The position numbers and the translations under genes were made by a program. From an uncultured Parabacteroides sp. (GTDB lineage: Bacteria; Bacteroidota; Bacteroidia; Bacteroidales; Tannerellaceae): 29,046 nt of DNA. How positions within the stretch are numbered: position 1 is the stretch's first letter; each line of letters starts with the position of its first letter. A model generated the notes under the pieces. It had not been told where the DNA came from and made no database searches. It saw only the letters and a program-made list of their open reading frames with translations. The stretch is taken from positions 1 through 29,046 of the forward strand of contig NZ_CABUOD010000050.1 of the NCBI RefSeq assembly GCF_902493135.1. The letters run 5' to 3'. This document shows, piece by piece, positions 17,381-24,584 of the stretch.

Positions 17381-17412
17381 CAAAGATAAGGCTTATATTT
17401 CAAACATGCAAG
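17381..17412 (-). promoter_or_regulatory. Bacteroidetes-type promoter of the carB leader
   Basis: On the - strand, CTTG (17412-17409), a 20-nt spacer and TATCTTTG (17388-17381), a full match to TAnnTTTG. The predicted transcription start is near 17375, giving a leader of about 227 nt before carB. A 6-bp inverted repeat AAGAGA/TCTCTT (17410-17415 with 17425-17430) overlaps the -33 element and could be an operator. The 17148-17504 gap is thus filled by promoter, leader ORF and terminator. No clear terminator for the upstream ligase-like gene was found in 17413-17504. Confidence 0.7.
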
Positions 17413-17504
17413 AGATGTCGGCGGTCTCTTTTTGAAAAAACATCCTTCAAGTCGGCCGTAATGCCCGGAGGGGAGAATGGAGAAAGAAACATATGGCTGA
17501 TTTG

Positions 17505-19331
17505 TTATTTGCCAAAGGCTTGGGCCTGCATGATTTGCCGTATCTCTTCTATCATCTCTTTAGTTATTCTGTTTTGTGTGCTTGGTTGAAACGATAGAAA
17601 CCTTTTGGCGGTTTCTTGAAATTTATCGGGTTGGAAGAAAGAGGGTTCCGCGTATAATTTTGCAAGCAGGAAATAGGTATATCCGCGTTCGGGCAAGATC
17701 TTGTTGATTTCCAACAGATAACTTTCCGCTTCCTGATAGTGTTCGATCGCTTCTTTATTTTCTGCAATAGCATAATACAGTTCGGGGGCTGCACTTAGTT
17801 TTAATGCCCGGTCGAGCCACATGATGGCAATTTCGTGTTGCCCGGTCTTACTGAAACATTCAGCCCCCTCATATAGGAAATCCGTCCGGTGGTCGAGATG
17901 GCTAAGCAGTCCGGCGTACCGGTTCGCTGCTTGTTCGTATGCCTGCTTGTGATATAATTCTTGCAGCGTCTTCCATTCCTTATACGTATAATAGTAATCT
18001 TTCTGTCCGTAGAAAAGGATGCAGGAAAGAACGGCGGCAATGGCGCTGATATAGGGAATGCTTCGCTGTACCCGTTGTTTGTCCTGTTTCGGATTGGTCA
18101 CACATATGGCAGTCAGGAATAAAAGCAGCACCCAATAAGTGGGGAATTGGAGCGGATAAGAATAGAGGGCGAAGATACCGAGCGCCAGAATTCCGCCTGA
18201 GGCTCCTATTTGTCTGTGTTTGATCCCGTAATAAAGGGAAAAGGCCAGCCAGAAAATGAAGAGCAGCAAGCCTGTTATTCCTAACTCAAGTCCGATTTGC
18301 AGGTATTCGTTGTAAGCATATTGTGGACAAATGGCATTCTGTTTCTCCTTGTGAGAAGCGATATCGGTTTCAAAATAGGCTGATTGCACTTGGGCGTATG
18401 TTGCCGGAAAACCGCCTATGCCCGTCCCGGCTACCGGATGTTTCATGATAGCTTGGGTGGTAAGATTCCAGATTAAGAGCCGGCGGTCTCCTGCTTGTGC
18501 TTTCCTGATATTTCCGGCCAGGATGATGGCGGTGACGATTACAAACAGGATAATTGAAGAGACGGCAAAAAGCTTGTTGTGTTGTTGTATGGCCTTTTTC
18601 GTCTGTCTCCAGCCGATCATTCTCATCCAGCAGACCCAGATGCCTGAAAGGATAGCGGTAATCCAGACGGATTGCTTCGTGTTGAATAATAAGGCCGTAA
18701 TAATCAATGTCGCTCCAAAAACGGAGAAATAGAATAGGAAAGTACGGGATTCCCACAAAGCGAGCTTATCGCAATCCTTAAAACGGAGTAGGGTGTTCAG
18801 GCAGACCGGGAAAATGATCGCAATGTAGCCGTGGAACGGTTCCGGTTTCAGAGATATCTGAAGCAATTGGAATATTGGATGCGATGAGGGACCGGGATAC
18901 ATAGAATTGCGGATTTCCCAGATAGCCGGAATCATGCCGGTGAATATGATGATTGTGATGAAGAACAGGCGTAGCTCCTGATGTACCTGCAAGGAACTTC
19001 TGAGCATAAACCACAATGCGGCCAACTGGGCTAAGAACAGAAAACTTTCCGGTTGGAGATTCTCTTCTTTGTCGTAGGAAATCAGTGCTATCCCGAACAG
19101 GAATAACAGGAGGGCATCCGGTAAAGAGAAGATAAAACGGCTTTTTTGTGTCGTAAATTCCATAAGTAAGACACTGACGGCTAATAGTAAGGATGTGAAA
19201 TGAAACCAACAATTTTTTCCGGATAACGTGCTGTCGGCCAATTCCGGATTCATGGCAAAAATGATACACAGAAGTAGCATCCCGCTTGTTGCAAGCAGAA
19301 GCAATCTCAGATAATAAATAGATTTGTACAT
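17505..19331 (-). CDS. O-antigen-ligase-like (Wzy/WaaL family) membrane protein with C-terminal TPRs
   Basis: A 608-residue protein with about 10-12 membrane helices in residues 1-430. The family signature lies around 280-355: GDRRLLIWNLTTQAIMKHPVAGTGIGGF followed by YNEYLQIGLELGITG after a periplasmic loop. After helix-rich sequence come TPR-like repeats (about 445-600; EQAANRYAGLL, FSKTGQHEIAIMWLDRAL, YQEAESYLLEINKILP). Wzy_C-type proteins polymerise or transfer glycan chains on the periplasmic face; some members are protein glycosyltransferases. The substrate here is unknown and there are no sugar-transferase genes around. The DNA looks more A/T-rich than the neighbouring carB and efflux genes. 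Two paralogues end at the two edges of the window. It may be in an expanded, mobile family. A fragment of its C-terminus (YFLLAKLYAEP) matches both. Confidence 0.82.
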   Translation of the reverse strand: MYKSIYYLRLLLLATSGMLLLCIIFAMNPELADSTLSGKNCWFHFTSLLLAVSVLLMEFTTQKSRFIFSLPDALLLFLFGIALISYDKEENLQPESFLFLAQLAALWFMLRSSLQVHQELRLFFITIIIFTGMIPAIWEIRNSMYPGPSSHPIFQLLQISLKPEPFHGYIAIIFPVCLNTLLRFKDCDKLALWESRTFLFYFSVFGATLIITALLFNTKQSVWITAILSGIWVCWMRMIGWRQTKKAIQQHNKLFAVSSIILFVIVTAIILAGNIRKAQAGDRRLLIWNLTTQAIMKHPVAGTGIGGFPATYAQVQSAYFETDIASHKEKQNAICPQYAYNEYLQIGLELGITGLLLFIFWLAFSLYYGIKHRQIGASGGILALGIFALYSYPLQFPTYWVLLLFLTAICVTNPKQDKQRVQRSIPYISAIAAVLSCILFYGQKDYYYTYKEWKTLQELYHKQAYEQAANRYAGLLSHLDHRTDFLYEGAECFSKTGQHEIAIMWLDRALKLSAAPELYYAIAENKEAIEHYQEAESYLLEINKILPERGYTYFLLAKLYAEPSFFQPDKFQETAKRFLSFQPSTQNRITKEMIEEIRQIMQAQAFGK

Positions 19332-19419
19332 AATGATAATATTTTAAAAATTAGTGAAAAGCTCTCTGCGATCTGTTGGTTGAAAGGCAAAGATCTCCTC
19401 ACAGCTTATCTGTCAGGCA

Positions 19420-19459
19420 TTACCATTTGATGGTAAAGGAATGGACCAAAGCAAATATA
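19420..19459 (-). promoter_or_regulatory. Candidate promoter and inverted repeat before the ligase-like gene
   Basis: TATATTTG on the - strand (19459-19452) is a full match to TAnnTTTG, followed in the transcript by a perfect 7-bp inverted repeat TTACCAT/ATGGTAA (19420-19426 with 19430-19436). No -33 TTTG is found. A second match, TATTTTTG (19544-19537), lies further upstream. The leader from the first would be about 115 nt. Confidence 0.4.
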
Positions 19460-19585
19460 CCCTATAAAAACAGAAAGGTAGTCCGGTGAGTTTTCCTTTT
19501 AAGAAAGAAAGATTTATGCCGGTTCGAACGAAACTGCAAAAATAGATTTAGCTTTAATTCCGTGATGAGGTTATAAGTGACATTT

Positions 19586-19614
19586 TGTTGACAATGTGTA
19601 AAAAATAGTCAACA
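19586..19614 (-). other. Inverted repeat just after the RND pump 2 stop
   Basis: TGTTGAC (19586-19592) and GTCAACA (19608-19614) can form a 7-bp stem with a 15-nt loop 3 nt downstream of the stop codon. It is followed by AAAATG on the - strand, not a U tract, so it is at best a weak end-of-operon structure. The rest of 19332-19616 has only the promoter-like elements noted. Confidence 0.3.
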
Positions 19615-19616
19615 CA

Positions 19617-22600
19617 TCATCGTTTGTGACTTTTTTTTAAGGTGAAGAGTGGAAGGTAGAGGAAGATTCCCAAGATGGACATGGCGAGTCCGCCGATAGT
19701 GCCGGCTGCCAGAGGGAACCAAAACGCTTCCTTATCCGGGCCTAACATGAACGGTATAAAGCCTAGGATAGTCGAAACGACGGTTAGGAAAATAGGCGTG
19801 ATCTTCGCATTCCAGGCTTTCAGATACGCCTTGTAGGGCGACATCAGCGGTTTGCGTTGCCGGATTTGGTTATATTCATTCAAGATATAGATACTTGCGT
19901 TAACGGTTATACCGCACAGCAGGACGAAAGAGGCGAATCCTCCCTGGTCGAAATTCAGTTTGAACCAATAGAACGTGAGGAATACACCGATGTAGGAGAT
20001 CGGTATCACGAAGATAACGGCCAACGGCTGTTTCAACGAATTGAACAGGATACTGGTGGTAAAGAAGATAATGACGATGATCAGCAATAACAAAAGGTAT
20101 TGTTTGTTGTCCTTTTTGTCCCAGTACCAATAAGCGCTATCCGACTTGGCCGTATAGCCCATCGGCAGTATGGCATTGATTTCCTTCAGGTCTCGTTCTT
20201 GTATCTTGTTCCCTTGGTTGGAAGCGCCGATATACTCGTATTGCAGGCAGAGGCGGTATTGCTGGTTTACCTTGCAGACCTTCTGCGGCATCTGTCCTTT
20301 TTCGACGCTGGCGAGCTCTGCCAGCTTGTAAGGCTTGCCGTCGATAGTCTGTGGAACATACTGCATGCTCCATACATCGTATTCCTGCGACTGGCGGGAG
20401 GAGAGTTTCAGCTTCTCCGTCTCTTCGTTCACGACGATCGTTCCGGTATAGATGTCCTTCCCGAAAACGGGATTGATGGAGGCGAACAGCTCGATCGGTT
20501 GTATGTCCTCCTGTGCCAGCCGGGCTTTGTTGAGATTGAAGTAGAACTCCTGGTAGTCGTCTTTCCACCACGAGAACTCCGAATTGATCAGCACCTCCTT
20601 GATGCGGCGGTGGGTGAGCAGCTTGGCTTTCAGCTGTTCGGCCCATTCGTACAGCTCGTCGTAGTTGTAACCATACATCACGATACGGAAAGAACCGGCT
20701 CCTTCGCGCACATCGTTGCTGAATCCCTGGTCCTGCAAACCGTAGACCTGCCAGCTTCCTCCCCCCAGTTCGAGCGCCTTGCTGATGATTTTGCTTTTCA
20801 GGGTGTACGGGAACCCGCTCCGTTCGCTCTCTTTCGTGAAGTAGATGCGGATTCCGGCCTGGCGGGCACTGAAGACGTTGGTCTGGAACTGCCGTATCTC
20901 TTTAAATGTGCTGAGATAGGCTTCCATCCGGCTCATCAGGGTATTCATCTGTGACAAGGTCGTCCCGTTCGGGAGCGATGCGCTGACGGACAGAACGGTC
21001 TCTTCGTTGCGGGTGAAGTAACTTCCTTCATATACTTTTTGGACGAACAGGCGTAGGGTTCCGCCCAGCGCCTTATCGACGATGGGTTTGATCTTCTCCT
21101 TGTACGTCTCGTTGGAGGCGAATTCATTATATGTATCGATCAGCAGGGAGTCTGTTGCCGTGTAGACCTTCTTTTTGTCTTTCGTGTCGTATTCGATTTT
21201 TTCCGGTAACAGGAAAACCGGGATGCCGAATGCTAACAGTAAAATGAAACATGCCAATTTCTTCCATCCGCAAAGGAAATCGATCTGCCATTGATAGTAC
21301 CGGTTGTAGTAGACGGGGAAACGTTTGAGAAAACGGTTCGTCCCTTTCCTGATCCGGCTTCTCCATGTATGCCGCATCTCTTCTCCGGATCTTTTCTTTT
21401 TCCCGTTTTTCTTCCATTCCAGATTCATCTTATCGATCAGTGCGGGAACCAACCAAAGCGCGATCGACAGGGAAACTCCTAAATTGATGATGACGACAGC
21501 CGCGAAATCTTGCAGATTGAGGCGTATCTTTTCATCTAAGAAAAAGATAATGACCAGCGCACCCATTGTTGTCAGGGTGGCTGCCAGTATGGACAGGATT
21601 GCCTTGCGGTTGTGCCGGTTCCGGATATGCTCTGTCATGACGATCGTGTTGTCGATCACGAGACTGAGCGAGATCGTGACGCCGGCCAGCGAATAAAGTT
21701 GCATTTCCAGCCCTAACAGGTAGTAAAGGATGACAGCAATACAGAGGTTGATCGAAAGGCTGATGACGATCAGCAGCAGGTATTTTAGCTCCCGCGTGAT
21801 CAGCAAGACGAAAATCAGCAGGATCAGGACGGTAAGTCCCGTGCGGATATAAATCTTGTTCAACTCGTCTTGAATGAATTCGGTCGCGTCGTAGCTGGTA
21901 TGTATTTCATAGCCGGGCGGGAGCAAAGTGCGGATATGTTCCATTTCGGCTTTTACCCGTTTGGCAAGTTCCAGCTGGTTCGCCGTCTCCTCGGCGCGGA
22001 TGGACAGGTAGATGGAATTCAGTCCGTTGATGCGGTAATAGCTCTGCGGAGCCTCTTCCTGGCGGGTGACTTTTAGCAGTTGGTCCAGGCGGATCAGCTT
22101 GCCGTCTTTGTTCAGGACGGTTATGAGTGTGGGATTGAATCCGTCTTTTTCATTTTCCGGAACCAGGGCGAGACGTATCCACTGGCTGCTTTGTCCTCCT
22201 TTGCGCGAAGTCGCCAACTGGGTTTCCACATTCCCGGTCCCTAAGAATTCTTTTTGATAATATTGGCTGATCGCTTTCTGTATATCCGTGATGCTGATAC
22301 CTAACGTAACCAGTTGGCGGCTGTCATATTCCAGCCGCCATTCCATCGGGGTGGCGCCGCTGACATCGATGCGGTAGATGCCGGGAATCCCGCTGAGGCG
22401 AGGCTTTATCTGGTCTTCGGCAAAGCGTTGTATGAATATGGGAGTGGCTGCCGCATTCAGCGTGTAGCTCATGAAAGGCCGTACCTCCTTATCGTCCGGC
22501 CGGCTCATTTCCAGGACCGGATAGCTCAGTCCGTCGGGCAGGCTGGGCCATGTCTGGCGGATGATGGTAGACGCTTCGAAACGGGCGGCGTCGATATTGG

Positions 22601-22889
22601 TGTGTTTGTCCAGTTCGAGCGTGACATATCCCCAACCGTTGCCGGAAGTGGAGTTGATCTCCTTGATCCCCTTGATGCGTGCCAGCATCGCTTCGAGGCG
22701 CGAGGTCACCTCCATCTCTATCACGCGTGCCGAGTTGCCCGGCATGTTATAGCTGATGGTCAGCTGCGGCAACGTGCGCGATGGCGACAGCTTGATCGGC
22801 AGCAGCGGTATAAAGGCAATCCCCGCCAACGCCACGCAAAGGAAGGTGACGATGATGGTGAAAGAGGATATTTTAGGAGATGCACTCAT
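19617..22889 (-). CDS. RND efflux pump inner-membrane subunit (pump 2)
   Basis: A 1090-residue resistance-nodulation-division transporter. The N-terminal helix (SSFTIIVTFLCVALAGIAFIP) is followed by a large periplasmic porter domain, a block of helices (about 345-500), a second periplasmic half, and C-terminal helices (about 930-1080). The proton-relay region in helix 4 reads LVIDNTIVMTEHI: D413 is kept, but the next residue is N414, where AcrB has a second aspartate. It is the last gene of the operon, 168 nt after the TolC-like gene, separated from it by a 23-bp tandem repeat array. No own promoter is seen in 22890-22941. A long cytoplasmic loop around 500-530 is rich in K and R (WKKNGKKKRSGEE). 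It shares one adaptor and one outer-membrane channel with pump 1. Substrate unknown. Confidence 0.9.
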   Translation of the reverse strand: MSASPKISSFTIIVTFLCVALAGIAFIPLLPIKLSPSRTLPQLTISYNMPGNSARVIEMEVTSRLEAMLARIKGIKEINSTSGNGWGYVTLELDKHTNIDAARFEASTIIRQTWPSLPDGLSYPVLEMSRPDDKEVRPFMSYTLNAAATPIFIQRFAEDQIKPRLSGIPGIYRIDVSGATPMEWRLEYDSRQLVTLGISITDIQKAISQYYQKEFLGTGNVETQLATSRKGGQSSQWIRLALVPENEKDGFNPTLITVLNKDGKLIRLDQLLKVTRQEEAPQSYYRINGLNSIYLSIRAEETANQLELAKRVKAEMEHIRTLLPPGYEIHTSYDATEFIQDELNKIYIRTGLTVLILLIFVLLITRELKYLLLIVISLSINLCIAVILYYLLGLEMQLYSLAGVTISLSLVIDNTIVMTEHIRNRHNRKAILSILAATLTTMGALVIIFFLDEKIRLNLQDFAAVVIINLGVSLSIALWLVPALIDKMNLEWKKNGKKKRSGEEMRHTWRSRIRKGTNRFLKRFPVYYNRYYQWQIDFLCGWKKLACFILLLAFGIPVFLLPEKIEYDTKDKKKVYTATDSLLIDTYNEFASNETYKEKIKPIVDKALGGTLRLFVQKVYEGSYFTRNEETVLSVSASLPNGTTLSQMNTLMSRMEAYLSTFKEIRQFQTNVFSARQAGIRIYFTKESERSGFPYTLKSKIISKALELGGGSWQVYGLQDQGFSNDVREGAGSFRIVMYGYNYDELYEWAEQLKAKLLTHRRIKEVLINSEFSWWKDDYQEFYFNLNKARLAQEDIQPIELFASINPVFGKDIYTGTIVVNEETEKLKLSSRQSQEYDVWSMQYVPQTIDGKPYKLAELASVEKGQMPQKVCKVNQQYRLCLQYEYIGASNQGNKIQERDLKEINAILPMGYTAKSDSAYWYWDKKDNKQYLLLLLIIVIIFFTTSILFNSLKQPLAVIFVIPISYIGVFLTFYWFKLNFDQGGFASFVLLCGITVNASIYILNEYNQIRQRKPLMSPYKAYLKAWNAKITPIFLTVVSTILGFIPFMLGPDKEAFWFPLAAGTIGGLAMSILGIFLYLPLFTLKKSHKR

Positions 22890-22941
22890 TATTCATTCTT
22901 TTTATAATCTGTTTCGATGGTTTGAAGTTGCAATACCTGTC

Positions 22942-23060
22942 GTTACCGAGGCTTAACGCCTCCCGTTGCCACTCGGTAATGATTGCCGTTACCGTTCGGT
23001 AACGACTGTCGCTGCCGAGGCGTAAGGATGTGCGTTACCGAAGTGTAACGACTGCCGTTA
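22942..23060. repeat. Tandem palindromic 23-bp repeats between the OMF and RND2 genes
   Basis: Five consecutive 23-bp units start at 22942, 22965, 22988, 23011 and 23034, with a partial sixth (GTTAC) at 23057 that contains the OMF stop codon. Most begin GTTACC or GTTGCC and carry an internal inverted repeat. Unit 3 is the cleanest: CGTTACCG-TT-CGGTAACG. Units differ by several substitutions, so the array is not freshly expanded. It occupies almost the whole gap. Confidence 0.85.
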
Positions 23061-24545
23061 CAAACCATTTTTATAATCGAACTCGTTCGAAAGGGAAACT
23101 CCCGTTTCGAAGTCATGCAACGTCAGTTTGCGGATCTTATAATAGCTCAGCCAGTAGTTCTGCAAAGCCGAAATATAGTTCCGCTGCGCCTCCTGCTGGC
23201 GGTTCAGCGAAAGGGTGAGGCTGTTGATGTCCGCCTTTCCGATCATGAAACGCTGTTTGGTCTCGCTGTAGGCTGTTTCCGCCAGGTCTACCGCTTCTTC
23301 GGCGCTCCCGATCAGGGCCTGCTGGATATTGAAGTCGCCGACTGTCATGATCACGTCTTCTTCGACCGTCAACTCTTTCTGTTTGGCGGATGTTTCCGTG
23401 ACAAGCAGGTTGTTTTTGGCGATATTATGCTTCCCTTTTCGTACGCCCCAGTCCACCAGCGGGATCGAAACGGACAAGGAGACGATTTCCTGCTGTTGCA
23501 GATTCTTGTAGGCATCCTGTATATTCTTGGCCACCTGGTTGAACCCGACACTGGCGTTGATCTGCGCGTTGAACATCGCTTCTTTCTTGGTCTTGTCTAC
23601 CTGCTGTTGGGCTTCCAGTATTTGCTGGCGCAGGTCCAGGAAGGTCGGGTTGTTCTCGCGTGCCAATGCGAGTGCTTTGTCGACCGAGATTTCCATATCG
23701 CGCGGGCGGCTCGGAAGGCGCAGGCGTATTTCCGTGTTCTTGTCGAAGTTCAGGTAAGAGGCGAGGCTGAACATGGCGCGTTTCAGGGCGATTTCCGCAT
23801 TCTTCAACGTGTTGCGTGCGTTCACGGCATCCAATTTCAGTGTCAGCAAGTCGGCTTGGCTGATGGAGGCGATCTTGTGCCGTTCCTGCCCTGTCCGGTA
23901 TAGCGTGTCGGTCGTGGCGACATTTTCCTTGGCCAGGTCGTATTCCACCTGTGCCATTGCCAGGGCGAAGAAATAGGTCGTTGCCTGCTCGCTCATCTGC
24001 TCTACATTATATAATAGCTCTTTTTTGACTTTCTCGTATTTCAACGGCTCGATTTTCCGTTCCCATTTGAAGGCGTTATATCCCAACAGGTCTTGCTGGT
24101 AGCCGAGGCGGATGGGGACGGAAGAGAACTGGTTATAGGTCTCGTCACCGAAATAGCGCATATAATCCAGATCCGTATCCAGATAGAACGTACCGCCCAA
24201 GAGGTCGAAATTCTGTTCGACCTCCAATTGTCCGCCGGCGTAGAACCGTTGTTGCTTTCTATAAACATCGATGTCCTTGTCCGAGTCATACCGTTGGGTG
24301 AAATATCGCTGGTATTGTGCCGGCGTCAGATTCAGGGTCAGGCTCGGCAGACGGCCGGCCTTGTAGGTCCGGAACTCCCAGTATCCGGCCAGGTACATGT
24401 TCTTGTACCGGAAAGCGTCCAATGAACTGTCCGCCGCCAGCGTGATCGTCCGTTCCAGCGTCAGCGTGAGCTGTGCCTTTCCCCCGAACGCGCATGCAAG
24501 CATCAACAACGTGATGATATATCTATAAATGAATTTCTTGTCCAT
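23058..24545 (-). CDS. TolC-family outer-membrane efflux channel
   Basis: I place the start at 24545 (MDKKFIYRYIITLLMLACAFGGKAQ), which gives a proper signal peptide and 495 residues. An in-frame ATG at 24575 would add KVENCKLEV-type residues encoded by a heptamer repeat and overlap the pump 1 gene by 11 nt. The mature protein has the long alternating helical segments of the outer-membrane factor family, repeated twice: EKVKKELLYNVEQMSEQATTYFF and following, then AEEAVDLAETAYSETKQRFMIGKADINSLTLSLNRQQEAQRNYISAL near the end. Such proteins form a trimeric tunnel through the outer membrane and periplasm that docks with the adaptor and RND pump. It sits between the two pump genes of the operon. 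Confidence 0.88.
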   Translation of the reverse strand: MDKKFIYRYIITLLMLACAFGGKAQLTLTLERTITLAADSSLDAFRYKNMYLAGYWEFRTYKAGRLPSLTLNLTPAQYQRYFTQRYDSDKDIDVYRKQQRFYAGGQLEVEQNFDLLGGTFYLDTDLDYMRYFGDETYNQFSSVPIRLGYQQDLLGYNAFKWERKIEPLKYEKVKKELLYNVEQMSEQATTYFFALAMAQVEYDLAKENVATTDTLYRTGQERHKIASISQADLLTLKLDAVNARNTLKNAEIALKRAMFSLASYLNFDKNTEIRLRLPSRPRDMEISVDKALALARENNPTFLDLRQQILEAQQQVDKTKKEAMFNAQINASVGFNQVAKNIQDAYKNLQQQEIVSLSVSIPLVDWGVRKGKHNIAKNNLLVTETSAKQKELTVEEDVIMTVGDFNIQQALIGSAEEAVDLAETAYSETKQRFMIGKADINSLTLSLNRQQEAQRNYISALQNYWLSYYKIRKLTLHDFETGVSLSNEFDYKNGL

Positions 24546-24584
24546 AACTTCCAATTTACAATTTTCAACTTTCAATTTTCAAAT
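24543..24584 (-). repeat. Heptamer repeat array at the RND1/OMF junction
   Basis: Six consecutive 7-bp units on the - strand: ATTTGAA, AATTGAA, AGTTGAA, AATTGTA, AATTGGA, AGTTATG. The first units encode the last residues of pump 1 (LKIES and stop), and the last unit supplies the ATG of the channel gene. Confidence 0.85.

Noticed and set aside
20100..20954. 284-codon open frame antisense to RND pump 2
   Set aside because: Fully inside a complete RND gene and without recognisable motifs or start signals.
22942..23060. CRISPR array
   Set aside because: The 23-bp units are contiguous with no unique spacers between them, and no cas genes are present.
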